A DNA stretch of 64,000 nucleotides from Thiohalomonas sp963783235 (GCA_963783235.1 CAWAMN010000001.1:62001-126000); one strand, 5' to 3'. Counted from the stretch's first letter, positions 30,784-39,335 are shown. The notes: a model not told the origin generated them from the sequence alone. Made by a program: numbers and translations.

Positions 30784-33261
30784 TTAATTGCTGGCGAACG
30801 CACTCTCGGCCAAGTTGGCGGTTGGCTGCGGTAGCCTGTACGGCTTTAACTGCATGTCGCGGAAGCCACGCGCCCCGCCGGATAGCTTCGCGGTGGTGAA
30901 GCCGCGCTCGCGTAGTGCCTGAGTCATGGCCTTTTTGGTCCACGTCTTAGCTATCCCGTTTTGCCGTTGCCACACTGAGAAACGCTCGAAGATTGCCGCA
31001 GTAGTGGCTTTTTTGCCCGGTGCACGCTCTAGGTGCTCGCCGATGAACTCCCCCAACGTGTCCTCGAAGTCGAGGTATTCATCGCTGGCGGCTCTTACCG
31101 ACTGAGGAACGCCAAGCCCTTGTTGCTGCCATGCAATCGCCCCATCGATCATCCAGCGCAAGATCGACGGCCACTCGGCTTTGAGCTTTTCAGGCAGTGC
31201 GGGATCGCGCTCAGCCTCGGGGATCGTTTGCGTGAAGGGAACCAATACCACACGGCGGCGGATTGCTTCGTCGATGCCCTGGAATGATGGCTGATGATTG
31301 CCCGCAATGAATAACGTGAACTGCGGTGTGTACTCGAAGAAGTCTTGACGCATCTTCCTGGCGGTGATCACGTCGCCGCCTGTCAGATCCTTTACGATCG
31401 ATTCATTCCACGCCTTACCCGCTGGCAACTCGCTACCCACCACAAGGCGCGCCCCGTGGAGCCCGGCAAGGTCTGTCGGGTGCCTATCGTTCACGCTATC
31501 GAGGAAGGTTTGGGCCGGGGCGCGCCGGGCATAATCAGCCATGATGCCAAACAGCGTATTGAGGAAAACCGATTTTCCGTTGCTACCGGTCCCATAGGCG
31601 AACATTAGTTTATGTTCGGACGTGTGCCCCGTGAGCGCGTAGCCTGCCGCCCGCTGAATAAAGCTGATCAACTCCTGATCGTTATCGAATATGCGATTAA
31701 GGAAAGAAGACCACAGCGGCGCAGTCGTACCAGCAGGGGCGGGGGTGATCGCGGTGTGTTTCGTGATCCAGTGTTCGCGATGCGCTGTCAGCAGTTCGCC
31801 AGTTCGAAGATCCACGGTTCCGCCCGGCGTGCCCAACAGCATCAGATCCGAATCGAATTGATCTACATTGGCGACAAGGTCAGCGTTAGAACGTGCGAGG
31901 TTTTCAACGCTGTTCACGTTGCCCGCCTGCCGCAGAGCCTTGGCGTTGGAGTGCGCGAAGTTCACAATCTTCTCTGCGTCCTTATCGCTAAGGCTTGGGG
32001 CTTTATCATTTGCCCACCTGATCAGCCCCTTTGCTTTCCAGTGCAGGAACTCGCGAACGGCGGTTATATGGTAGAGCTTTTGATCCACCTCCCAGCGGCC
32101 ATTTCTCCAAAACAACCATTGTCCCCACTGCGGGATGTACCGTGCATCCTGTGAAAACCCGGCCACCGTAGAAAGCTCACGGGCTAACGCATCGTGGGAC
32201 AGGTCGGGATGACCGTCTGCCGGTGTGTCGTCTTCTATGTCCGCGAGGTACAAGCCGCCTGAATAGACCGACTTGCACCGTTTCACAGCGCTTGTGATGG
32301 TCCGCTGTAGATAGCTGCGGTGTTTATCCCATTTATCACGGGCCAGCGCCGAACGCCTCATGATCCGTTCGATCCGTTCGCAGTCGCATCCGGTCCAGAA
32401 AGCCAGATGAGAAGCCAAGGCGGCATCGGCGCTGCTCGCGTCGAATGGGCGCGGCGGGTTGTGGTAATGGTCCGGGTAAGCGAGGCCCAGGGCATCGGGA
32501 TCGGCGGTCCACAGTGCCGCGAACGATGCCTTAGGAGCCTTACCGCCGAAGGCCTGCCCGGCTACGTTTCCGCCCCGGCTCTCCTTCGCTTTCTCGATCA
32601 GCTCGGCATCGTCCGCCGGTCCGTTCCATTCGGGCACAGGCTCACGGCTCCACACTGCCGGGCTGTTGGTGTCGGTCGAACCGATGGACGGCGGAAAGTA
32701 CGCCGAAGCCGCGACCATGAGCGCCGCCGTGTGGTCGGTCGAAGCATCGCCGATTGCGTTGGCCCCGGTCAGGGCGACGAATCGCCCGCCGGTATAAAGC
32801 TCCAATCCGTTCGCTTGGTTCTTGCAGCCGTGGAGCGGTACGGTTGATGCGCTCCCGATGATGTGTAAACCGGCTCCCGACTGCGAAACCTCTACAGCCG
32901 CCCCGGCGAATTGCTCGCAAAGCTGGACAGAAACCGGCGACCACTCAGCGCCATTCCAAGCGCCATCGATATCGACAAAAAAGAATGGGTCGGCTTCAGT
33001 GAAGACAAAGCCCACGCCGTAACCATCGCCAAGCCGTTCAGCTTGGGCGATAGCTTCATCAAATGACAACCAGAACGCCGGATCGTGTGCGTCCGCGTTT
33101 CGGCAGCTTTGCGGGGCAATGGGCAGTTTATTCATCTTTCCCGGCTTGCCGGCCACAGGCTCCAGCCGATAGAGAATAAACTGCCGGTATGCGGCCAAGG
33201 CATCAAGCGCCCCGCCCGAAGCCAGGGCAGCGGGTAGGTGCTGAATCAGTTGGGAGGACAT
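30784..33261 (-). CDS. P4-family phage primase-helicase
   Basis: An 825-residue replication protein. The N-terminal 300 residues are a prim-pol-like domain (YRLEPVAGKPGKMNKLPIAP, GVGFVFTEADPFFFVDIDG with the metal-binding DxD, and GLELYTGGRFVALTG). A D5-type linker follows, then a superfamily 3 helicase with Walker A GTGSNGKS near 560, a Walker B region in VGSELPAG, and sensor FIAGNHQPSFQG. Such proteins prime and unwind DNA at the element's own origin, which allows autonomous replication after excision. Its start overlaps the preceding gene by 16 bp. Confidence 0.9.
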   Translation of the reverse strand: MSSQLIQHLPAALASGGALDALAAYRQFILYRLEPVAGKPGKMNKLPIAPQSCRNADAHDPAFWLSFDEAIAQAERLGDGYGVGFVFTEADPFFFVDIDGAWNGAEWSPVSVQLCEQFAGAAVEVSQSGAGLHIIGSASTVPLHGCKNQANGLELYTGGRFVALTGANAIGDASTDHTAALMVAASAYFPPSIGSTDTNSPAVWSREPVPEWNGPADDAELIEKAKESRGGNVAGQAFGGKAPKASFAALWTADPDALGLAYPDHYHNPPRPFDASSADAALASHLAFWTGCDCERIERIMRRSALARDKWDKHRSYLQRTITSAVKRCKSVYSGGLYLADIEDDTPADGHPDLSHDALARELSTVAGFSQDARYIPQWGQWLFWRNGRWEVDQKLYHITAVREFLHWKAKGLIRWANDKAPSLSDKDAEKIVNFAHSNAKALRQAGNVNSVENLARSNADLVANVDQFDSDLMLLGTPGGTVDLRTGELLTAHREHWITKHTAITPAPAGTTAPLWSSFLNRIFDNDQELISFIQRAAGYALTGHTSEHKLMFAYGTGSNGKSVFLNTLFGIMADYARRAPAQTFLDSVNDRHPTDLAGLHGARLVVGSELPAGKAWNESIVKDLTGGDVITARKMRQDFFEYTPQFTLFIAGNHQPSFQGIDEAIRRRVVLVPFTQTIPEAERDPALPEKLKAEWPSILRWMIDGAIAWQQQGLGVPQSVRAASDEYLDFEDTLGEFIGEHLERAPGKKATTAAIFERFSVWQRQNGIAKTWTKKAMTQALRERGFTTAKLSGGARGFRDMQLKPYRLPQPTANLAESAFASN

Positions 33262-33692
33262 GACGCACCTCCACCGACGATCTTAATGTGTGCCCATAGC
33301 CTGCCTAGCTCTTGCGCTGCGCGTTCGGCTTCGTCGAAGCTCTTTAGCGCCTCATTACGGCAATCCGCTCCATTGAAGAGCGCGGCGCGAGTGTAATCAC
33401 GGAAGGCCTTATATTTCGCTATAAATCGATCAATCGCCTTCCCGGCAGCCGGGGTTTCTAACAAGATTACTGACGCCATCAAAAGGTCGTTTAGCAGCCG
33501 CAATGCCACGGCTTTCTCGAATAATTGACGCTTCCAGCAATAACCGTTAGTGTTGCAGTCGGAAGGATGATTTGCTTTGCCCTTTCCGCCCCCGTTGCCT
33601 GTTGCCGCCAAGCTCCCAGGCCGGGGCTTCTCATTTCTGACCCCTTCATCGTCCGCCCTCCTGCTTTGCTTCCCACGCCTCAACATCGGCAA
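33246..33692 (-). CDS. Hypothetical protein between AlpA and primase
   Basis: A 148-residue protein, or shorter, because the only upstream ATG at 33692 overlaps the AlpA gene by 47 bp. The N-terminal 50 residues are basic and low in complexity. The remainder (LFEKAVALRLLNDLLMASVILLETPAAGKAIDRFIAKYKAFRDYTRAALF) is helical with an S/D-E-A-E-R coil at the end. No domain recognised. It overlaps the primase start, so it belongs to the same operon. Confidence 0.55.
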   Translation of the reverse strand: MPMLRRGKQSRRADDEGVRNEKPRPGSLAATGNGGGKGKANHPSDCNTNGYCWKRQLFEKAVALRLLNDLLMASVILLETPAAGKAIDRFIAKYKAFRDYTRAALFNGADCRNEALKSFDEAERAAQELGRLWAHIKIVGGGASCPPN

Positions 33693-33885
33693 GCCGCCAG
33701 CGCGTGCAGCCGGGGGAGAGCTTCACCGGAGCGGGGAATTTCCCAGCGCTTACCCAACGCCAGATCGTGGCGCGTGATACGCCGTACTTCGCGGCGATCT
33801 GAGTGTCGCTCGCGTGCGTTGCGAAAGGAGCAATGGAGGGGGCCGTTTTCTTGGCGGCTGTGGGATTTTCGATTACCTGAGTCAT
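33646..33885 (-). CDS. AlpA-family transcriptional regulator
   Basis: A 79-residue winged helix-turn-helix protein: DTQIAAKYGVSRATIWRWVSAGKFPAPVKLSPGCTRWRLADVEAW is the typical AlpA/excisionase-like motif (VSRATIWRWVxxGxFP ... WRxxDVxxW). AlpA proteins of satellites and cryptic prophages activate excision or early genes. It is the first gene of the run leading to the primase and is separated from the integrase unit by a 180-bp gap with inverted repeats. Confidence 0.88.
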   Translation of the reverse strand: MTQVIENPTAAKKTAPSIAPFATHASDTQIAAKYGVSRATIWRWVSAGKFPAPVKLSPGCTRWRLADVEAWEAKQEGGR

Positions 33886-34067
33886 GGTGTCTAGCCTCGT
33901 TTTGATTAGTGTCGAGACCAGACAGTAACCCCACAGGATCTAACCCGTCAATGAAAAAAGTGTAGAAAAATCAAACGTTTAGTTGCTTATATAAGTAGCA
34001 ATCCTTAGTGCTAGGAGAGTCAATAAGCGTTAGTCTTGTAGAAACAAGAGCCTAGCGCTGGTAACCG
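33886..34067. promoter_or_regulatory. Gap between integrase unit and AlpA operon
   Basis: AT-rich relative to the element. It contains CTTGT-agaa-ACAAG with partly complementary flanks (GCGTTAG ... CCTAGCGC), a likely hairpin that may end integrase transcription, and sequence that must carry the AlpA promoter. No gene is seen. Confidence 0.45.
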
Positions 34068-34211
34068 TTACCTGAGCAACTTGCGCAACGTTCGCCCAGC
34101 CGCCTTGCCTGCCACACGGCGGGCGATTCGTTTACCAACGCGGTTACGCTTCACCGCCTGAGCATCGCCCAACAGTCGGGCAAAGAGGTATAGCCATCCG
34201 CGTAGGTTCAT
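34068..34211 (-). CDS. 47-residue basic protein coupled to integrase
   Basis: A small gene (MNLRGWLYLFARLLGDAQAV, then a Lys/Arg/Gly/Ala-rich C-terminus ending RTLRKLLR). Its ATG overlaps the integrase stop (ATGA), which strongly supports translation. Of 27 residues after position 20, about 12 are Arg or Lys, so it may bind DNA or a membrane. Similar small basic proteins beside integrases of prophages are known to me by impression only. Function unknown. Confidence 0.65.
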   Translation of the reverse strand: MNLRGWLYLFARLLGDAQAVKRNRVGKRIARRVAGKAAGRTLRKLLR

Positions 34212-35512
34212 GCCGGTACGCTCCTTTTCTCATTGATCCCTGTGACGTTGTCCCCCGTGGCCTTGCGCTTGGGCTTTTCGAGGAACTTACCCCAATCCTT
34301 CATCAGTCGGGTGCGTTGCGGTAGCAGTTCATCGCGCGCGTAGGCGGCGCGGGTTGAATCGTTGTTTACGTGGGCTAGCGCCAACTCCGAAACCTCATCG
34401 GGATACGATGTGGATGATCGCGCCCAGTCCTTGAAACTTGACCGGAACCCGTGCGGAACGGCCACACGCCCGCTTGTGGGATCTATATACCCTTCGCCTC
34501 CCTGTTTCCGGTTGGCAGCGTCCATGCGCTTTGTCACGGCGCTAATACTCATATCCGATAGAGCGCCACCGCGTGCGGCGGTAAACACAAGTTTTGAATC
34601 ATCGAGCCGGGGAAGGTTTTCCAGAAGCTCCACCGCCTTATCGGTCAGCGGGACTTTGTGCGGTTTGCCGTTTTTCATGCGTTCGCCGGGGATCGTCCAA
34701 ACGTGGGCCGAAAGGTCGAACTCTTCCCACTTGGCTAACCGCACTTCACCAGAGCGCGCAGCCGTGTAGATGATGAACTCCAGCGCCCTTGCGCCCATAC
34801 CTTCACGCTGTCGCAATTCAGCCAGGAATCCCGGAACGTTTTGCCAGGGCAAGGCGGGGTAATGGTTGACCCTCGTGATCTTTGAGGGGTTCGGTAGGAC
34901 TTCTTTTAGGTTCCCATCCCATCGCGCCGGGTTGTCGCCGGTACGGAAACCGGACACCGTGGCCCAGGCTAAGACGGACTCGATCCGCTGCCGCACTCGC
35001 GTTGCGGTTTCCGTCTTCTCGTTCCATATCGGTTCCAGCACCTTCAGCACATGGGGTAATTCGATATCGGCGACCTGGACCGCCCCAATAGCCGGGAAGG
35101 CATGAAGCTTTAGGGAGTTAATCCAATCGGATCGGTGCTTTGGGTTTCGGAACTCTGTCTCTTTGGTGGCGTGACACTTCCGGGCAGCTTCGGCAAATGT
35201 AATGCTTCTCGCTTGTGCGGCTCTCAGCTCATCACGGACGGCCCTACGCTCTGCAACCGGGTCGATGCCTTGGCGTATCTTCTCGCGGGTTTCTCTAGCC
35301 CTATCGCGTGCCTGTGCCAATCCCACGTCGGGAAAGCCACCTAAGCCAATATCTCGGCGCTTTGCGCCTATCGTCGCCCGTAATATCCACGAGCGCGCCC
35401 CGCTGGCTGTGACCTGTAGCAATAGACCGGCAACGCCCCCGACCGCGTGAAGGCCGGGTTTTTTGAGCCTCCGCACCTCGGCGGCGCTCAATTCTTTGGC
35501 TTTCTTCGGCAT
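34208..35512 (-). CDS. P4-type tyrosine integrase
   Basis: A 434-residue integrase. Residues 1-90 are the arm-binding DUF4102 domain (LSAAEVRRLKKPGLHAVGGVAGLLLQV, DIGLGGFPDVGLAQARDRA). A core-binding domain follows near 105-200, then the catalytic domain with Arg in YTAARSGEVRLAKWEEFDL, HGFRSSFKDWA (His and second Arg) and the end region LALAHVNN...AYARDELLPQR with the tyrosine in AAYARD. It recombines the tRNA-Ala attB with the element's attP. It is read toward the tRNA from the far end, with about 230 bp of DNA between its start and attR. Confidence 0.92.
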   Translation of the reverse strand: MPKKAKELSAAEVRRLKKPGLHAVGGVAGLLLQVTASGARSWILRATIGAKRRDIGLGGFPDVGLAQARDRARETREKIRQGIDPVAERRAVRDELRAAQARSITFAEAARKCHATKETEFRNPKHRSDWINSLKLHAFPAIGAVQVADIELPHVLKVLEPIWNEKTETATRVRQRIESVLAWATVSGFRTGDNPARWDGNLKEVLPNPSKITRVNHYPALPWQNVPGFLAELRQREGMGARALEFIIYTAARSGEVRLAKWEEFDLSAHVWTIPGERMKNGKPHKVPLTDKAVELLENLPRLDDSKLVFTAARGGALSDMSISAVTKRMDAANRKQGGEGYIDPTSGRVAVPHGFRSSFKDWARSSTSYPDEVSELALAHVNNDSTRAAYARDELLPQRTRLMKDWGKFLEKPKRKATGDNVTGINEKRSVPA

Positions 35513-35742
35513 ATCTCATCCTCGCAATAGTTCGACTCCCGCATCGGGAATCGAACCCGGCGGAAACCCGCATTCCTACGTGCTGAAAATCCCCACTTCC
35601 TACCCAACAAAAACGGGCTAAAAGGGATGCTACAGGATGAGACAAGAGGAAACAAATAGGCTATAGCATGGTGCTATATACTATTGTTTTTCGATTGATT
35701 TTTTGGACTTATTGAGACAAGATAATACGGGCAAACAGTGGA

Positions 35743-35756
35743 CCTCGGCTCCACCA
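35743..35756. other. attR of tRNA-Ala element
   Basis: CCTCGGCTCCACCA, identical to the tRNA-Ala 3' end at 26810-26823 and not part of any complete tRNA here. It marks where host sequence resumes. The 230 bp between it and the integrase start also hold TATAGCA-tgg-TGCTATA, a likely operator. Confidence 0.85.
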
Positions 35757-35790
35757 TCCTGTTTATCCTTTATGGTAATTGCACTTCTCC

Positions 35791-35867
35791 GTCCCGGTAG
35801 CTCAGTAGGATAGAGCATTCGCCTCCTAAGCGAAGGGTCGCAGGTTCGAATCCTGCTCGGGACGCCA
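35791..35867 (+). tRNA. tRNA-Arg (anticodon CCT)
   Basis: A 77-nt cloverleaf with encoded CCA. The acceptor GTCCCGG pairs with TCGGGAC allowing one G-T; the anticodon stem TTCGC/GCGAA encloses CTCCTAA, giving anticodon CCT (codon AGG). The T-arm is GCAGG-TTCGAAT-CCTGC. It lies 34 bp right of the element's attR and is intact. Confidence 0.95.
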
Positions 35868-35967
35868 TTTCTACTCCGCTCCGCCTCTGCTTCCGGTGGT
35901 ACGCCAGCCTCCGGCCTAATGTCGCGGGGGCCCCTGAGCCGCAAACCTAACCCAGAAGCATGAACAG

Positions 35968-36275
35968 TGTGCGGCTTCCAGCCGCGAAAAGCCCTTGTTA
36001 ATTTATTCGCGGCTGGGATGCCGCTACCCGATGATCGGGCTTTTCCTGTAGGAGCGGCTTCCAGCCGCGAAGGCCTCCGATCGACACTGCATCGCGACAG
36101 GATGCCGCTACCCGATGATCGGGCTTTTCGGAGCGGCTTCCAGCCGCGAAGGCCTCCGATCGACACCGCATCGCGGCAGGATGCCGCTCCTACAGTGGTG
36201 AGGGGGCTTGTCCCGCGGCTTCCAGCCGCGAAAGTCCCCGGTCGAAACTGCATCGCGGCAGGATGCCGCTCCCGA
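35968..36275. repeat. REP-type palindromic repeat cluster
   Basis: Four or so copies of a palindromic unit of the kind GAGCGGCTTCCAGCCGCGAA, arranged with inverted partners (CGCGGCAGGATGCCGCTCC) and a shared spacer with CCGATCGACAC. Two copies also share CCCGATGATCGGGCTTTT. A related copy lies at 39336-39403. Such interspersed repeats often sit at operon ends; here they fill the gap between tRNA-Arg and flgB. Confidence 0.85.
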
Positions 36276-36442
36276 TAACTGTTCTACCCCACTTTCAGAT
36301 CTCCAAACGTCATACATTTGACACCCGTCACAACCGGCGAACTGCCGGAGCGGTCCTGCAGCGGCAATAGTTTGCCGCTTAAAGAAGGCCGGCAAGCGGG
36401 CGTGTCCATGTAAGTCCCGGTAAAACCGGAAAATATGTTAGG

Positions 36443-36458
36443 TGGCACAGCATTTGCA
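36443..36458 (+). promoter_or_regulatory. Sigma54 promoter of flgBCDE
   Basis: TGGCACAGCATTTGCA has the -24 GG and -12 GC exactly 10 bases apart and matches the RpoN consensus TGGCAC-N5-TTGCA nearly perfectly. It lies 44 bp before flgB. FleR (57380) is the expected activator. Confidence 0.9.
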
Positions 36459-36501
36459 CGATCCGCATGCAGAGAAAGATCTCATTTGTGGAGGCAAACC
36501 G

Positions 36502-36900
36502 ATGCCGAACCTGGACAACGCATTTGGCATTCATGAGCTGGCGCTGACACTGCAGGCGCGCCGCTCGGAAGTGCTGGCGTCAAATATGGCCAATGCCGAC
36601 ACCCCCGGCTACAAGGCGAGGGATATCGATTTCCGGGCCGAACTCGAGCGTTTTTCCAATGGAACGCCCGATCGGTCCGGGCTCAGGGTAACGCACGCCA
36701 ACCATATGGTACCGGCTAGTTTCGGTTCGGGTGGTGACCTGCTCTATCGCAACCCGATGCAGCCGTCTATCGACGGAAACACCGTGGATACCCAGAAAGA
36801 GAAGGCCGCCTTCATGGAGAATGCCGTGCGCTATCAGTCCACGCTGACTTTCGTGAACGGCAAGATCAACGCACTCAAAAAAGCGCTCGGAGGGCAATAA
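36502..36900 (+). CDS. flgB: Flagellar basal-body rod protein FlgB
   Basis: A 132-residue proximal rod protein starting MPNLDNAFGIHELALTLQARR. The typical motif VLASNMANADTPGYKARDIDF near residue 30 is the rod signature. It has no cleaved signal and is exported by the flagellar type III system. Chosen start has GGAGG upstream; the frame upstream overlaps the sigma54 promoter. First gene of flgBCDE. Confidence 0.94.
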   Translation: MPNLDNAFGIHELALTLQARRSEVLASNMANADTPGYKARDIDFRAELERFSNGTPDRSGLRVTHANHMVPASFGSGGDLLYRNPMQPSIDGNTVDTQKEKAAFMENAVRYQSTLTFVNGKINALKKALGGQ

Positions 36901-36902
36901 CC

Positions 36903-37316
36903 ATGTCCATGTTCAAGGTCTTTGACATAGGCGGCTCGGGAATGAGCGCCCAATCGCTTCGACTCAATGTCACCGCCAGCAACCTGGCCAATGCGGAGAG
37001 CGTCAGTTCCAGCATTGACCAGACCTACCGTGCACGGCACCCCGTTTTTGCCGCAGCGCTCGACCAGGCGATGGGCGGTGCGCAGCTTGGAGGCGTCAAC
37101 GTGAATGGTGTCGTGGAAAGCCAGGAGCCGCTTCGCCAGCGCTATGAGCCCGGCCATCCGATGGCCGACGAGAAGGGCTATATCTACATGCCTAACGTCA
37201 ACGTTGTGGAGGAAATGGCCAACATGATGTCCGCTTCCCGCTCCTATCAGAGCAATGTGGAAGTGGTGAATACGGCCAAGCAGTTGATGATGAAGGCCCT
37301 TCAACTCGGTCAATGA
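36903..37316 (+). CDS. flgC: Flagellar basal-body rod protein FlgC
   Basis: A 137-residue rod protein. The N-terminal RLNVTASNLANAESV is the ANLANA rod signature, and the C-terminus (NVVEEMANMMSASRSYQSNVEVVNTAKQLMMKALQLG) is the conserved coiled coil. It begins 2 bp after flgB and works with FlgB in the proximal rod. Confidence 0.95.
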   Translation: MSMFKVFDIGGSGMSAQSLRLNVTASNLANAESVSSSIDQTYRARHPVFAAALDQAMGGAQLGGVNVNGVVESQEPLRQRYEPGHPMADEKGYIYMPNVNVVEEMANMMSASRSYQSNVEVVNTAKQLMMKALQLGQ

Positions 37317-37330
37317 CAAGGAGCTAAACC

Positions 37331-38011
37331 ATGGCCGTCGAATCGACATCGGGCATAGACCAACTTAAGCAGTTGGGTCTTTACCAGGAACCAAAAAAAT
37401 CGGGCTCCACCGAAGAGTTGGGACAGGATCAGTTTCTGGATTTGATGATGGCCCAGATGAAAAACCAGGATCCGCTGGAGCCGATGGACAACACTGAGTT
37501 CATCTCTCAGCTGGCACAGTTCAGTACCGCCAGGGGTGTATCGGAACTCAAGGATTCTTTCGCGGCATTCAGTTCTTCGATGCATTCCAACCAAGCCTTG
37601 CAGGCATCGACTCTGGTGGGACGTTCCGTCTCCGTGCCGAGCCAAGTCGGTGTTCTGACCGACGGGGGAAAGTTGGAAGGGGAGATCGAACTGCCGGCCA
37701 GTGCGACTCACACCACCTTGGGTATTTACGATGCGACCGGGCAGCGGGTGCGGCGTATCGAAATGGGGCCGCAGGCTTCAGGAAGCATTCCCTTCAGTTG
37801 GGATGGAACGGCGGATGACGGCAGCGTATTGCGGGCCGGCACCTATGAAGTGCGTGCGGAGGCTGTTATCGACAGTAAGGTCACGGCACTGAATACCAAT
37901 ATTTATGCCGATGTCGAAAGCGTAAGCCTTGGGCGGGCAGGCGAAGGTATCACCCTGAATGTCGCGGGCATCGGTTCCGTGGATTTCGGAAAAGTCACTC
38001 AGATTCGGTAG
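37331..38011 (+). CDS. flgD: Hook assembly scaffold FlgD
   Basis: A 226-residue protein. The N-terminal region LGQDQFLDLMMAQMKNQDPLEPMDNTEFISQLAQFS is the hallmark of FlgD. The C-terminal two-thirds has the Ig-like/tudor fold with FSWDGTADDGSVLRAGTYEVRAEA. It caps the growing hook and is lost when the hook is finished. AAGGAG precedes the ATG. Confidence 0.94.
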   Translation: MAVESTSGIDQLKQLGLYQEPKKSGSTEELGQDQFLDLMMAQMKNQDPLEPMDNTEFISQLAQFSTARGVSELKDSFAAFSSSMHSNQALQASTLVGRSVSVPSQVGVLTDGGKLEGEIELPASATHTTLGIYDATGQRVRRIEMGPQASGSIPFSWDGTADDGSVLRAGTYEVRAEAVIDSKVTALNTNIYADVESVSLGRAGEGITLNVAGIGSVDFGKVTQIR

Positions 38012-38032
38012 CGAACGGGAAGGAGAGCTGTC

Positions 38033-39283
38033 ATGGCATTTCAAACAGCATTGAGCGGTCTTAACGCCGCATCGGGAAACCTCAACGTCACTGGCAACAA
38101 TATCGCCAACTCCAGTACGACGGGGTTCAAAAAATCGCGTGCCGAATTCGCCGATGTCTATGCGGTCAGTTTCGGCGGCGTGAGCGCAACGGCAACCGGC
38201 AGCGGTGTACGGATGTCGAATGTGGCCCAGCAGTTTACGCAGGGTAATATCGATTTCACGGATAACAACCTGGACCTTGCGATCAGCGGCGAAGGCTTTT
38301 TTGCGTTGAACGATAACGGTGATCAGCTCTATACCCGAGCCGGAAACTTCAGTGTCGACCGGGAAGGCTACGTCGTGAACAGCCATGGTCAGCGGCTTCA
38401 GAAGTACGATGTCAACGATGACGGGCTCGCCACGAATTTTACGCCCCAAGACATGCAGCTGAATACGGGGGCCAATCCTGCATCGGCCACGACCGGCATC
38501 GATATCAATGCAAACCTGGATGCCGGGGCAACGCCCATCGACGAGGTAACCTACCCGTTTGACCCGGCAGATCCGGAGTCGTACAACTTTTCGACGACCA
38601 CGACCATTTACGACTCACTCGGCGTCACCCATGATGCCACCCTTTTTTTCCGAAAAGATTCCACTACAGGCGCTAACGAGTGGATATCGACTCTGCAGAT
38701 CACGGATGCCGACGGCTCCACGCACTTGGGGGATGACATCTCCCTCCAGTTCGACACCAATGGCGAGCTGCTGTCCACCGGGGATCTCGATTACCTCACT
38801 ATTGCCGCCGACTGGACGCCTTCGACAGGTGCAGATGACTTCGCCAGTTTCAACGTCAATTTCGCGGGCAGTACCCAGTTCGGTGCCAACTCGGCGATCA
38901 ACGACCTGGTCCAGGACGGCTATACCTCCGGTAAGCTAAGTGGGATATCCATCGATGCCACCGGCGTGGTGTTTGCGCGCTACACCAACGGACAATCGGA
39001 AACCCTGGGAGCTGTCGCCCTGGCCCGTTTCGCCAACCCGAACGGATTGCAGCAGACCGGCGACACCAACTGGGCCGCCACTTACAACTCGGGGGATGCG
39101 CTCGCCGGCCAAGCGGGTTCGGGGAACTTCGGGCAGATCCAGTCGGGTGCCCTCGAGGCCTCCAACGTCGACATCTCCAAAGAGCTCGTCAACATGATTG
39201 TGGCCCAGCGTGACTATCAGGCCAATGCCAAGATGATCTCGACCGAGGACCAGGTAACCCAGACGATTATCAATATCCGTTAG
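38033..39283 (+). CDS. flgE: Flagellar hook protein FlgE
   Basis: A 416-residue hook subunit, near the usual length. N-terminal MAFQTALSGLNAASGNLNVTGNNIANSSTTGFKKSRAEF is the FlgE start, and the C-terminal SNVDISKELVNMIVAQRDYQANAKMISTEDQ the end. The middle holds the variable beta domains. GGAAGGAGAG precedes the ATG. Last gene of flgBCDE. Confidence 0.95.
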   Translation: MAFQTALSGLNAASGNLNVTGNNIANSSTTGFKKSRAEFADVYAVSFGGVSATATGSGVRMSNVAQQFTQGNIDFTDNNLDLAISGEGFFALNDNGDQLYTRAGNFSVDREGYVVNSHGQRLQKYDVNDDGLATNFTPQDMQLNTGANPASATTGIDINANLDAGATPIDEVTYPFDPADPESYNFSTTTTIYDSLGVTHDATLFFRKDSTTGANEWISTLQITDADGSTHLGDDISLQFDTNGELLSTGDLDYLTIAADWTPSTGADDFASFNVNFAGSTQFGANSAINDLVQDGYTSGKLSGISIDATGVVFARYTNGQSETLGAVALARFANPNGLQQTGDTNWAATYNSGDALAGQAGSGNFGQIQSGALEASNVDISKELVNMIVAQRDYQANAKMISTEDQVTQTIINIR

Positions 39284-39288
39284 GATTT

Positions 39289-39303
39289 GGGTCCCTGATT
39301 GCA
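39289..39303 (+). promoter_or_regulatory. Possible sigma54 promoter of flgF operon
   Basis: TTGGGTCCCTGATTGCA has GG at 39289-39290 and GC at 39301-39302, ten bases apart, with TTGCA at -12. The -24 flank is weaker than at flgB. It lies just after flgE and about 140 bp before flgF, with a REP copy in between, so it may be a chance match. Confidence 0.4.
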
Positions 39304-39335
39304 CAGCACCAAGGCAGGTTTGGGACTTGGGTGGG

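Larger units (their letters stand above)
26810..35756. mobile_element. 8.9-kb tRNA-Ala integrated element, phage-satellite-like
   Basis: Bounded by a 14-bp copy of the tRNA-Ala 3' end on each side. All genes lie on the minus strand and run integrase, 47-residue protein, AlpA, unknown, P4-type primase-helicase, unknown, repeat-bearing frame, small terminase, large terminase, two unknowns. Integration, regulation, replication and packaging functions are present; portal, protease, capsid and tail genes are absent. That inventory resembles P4/PICI-type satellites that borrow a helper's particle. The integrase lies at the end away from the tRNA. The flanking host genes are flagellar on both sides, so the element may have split a flagellar region. 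Confidence 0.8.

Noticed and set aside
35681..36278. Open frames across the tRNA-Arg and REP cluster on both strands
   Set aside because: They run through a tRNA gene and palindromic repeats and show no domain; repeat-derived artefacts.
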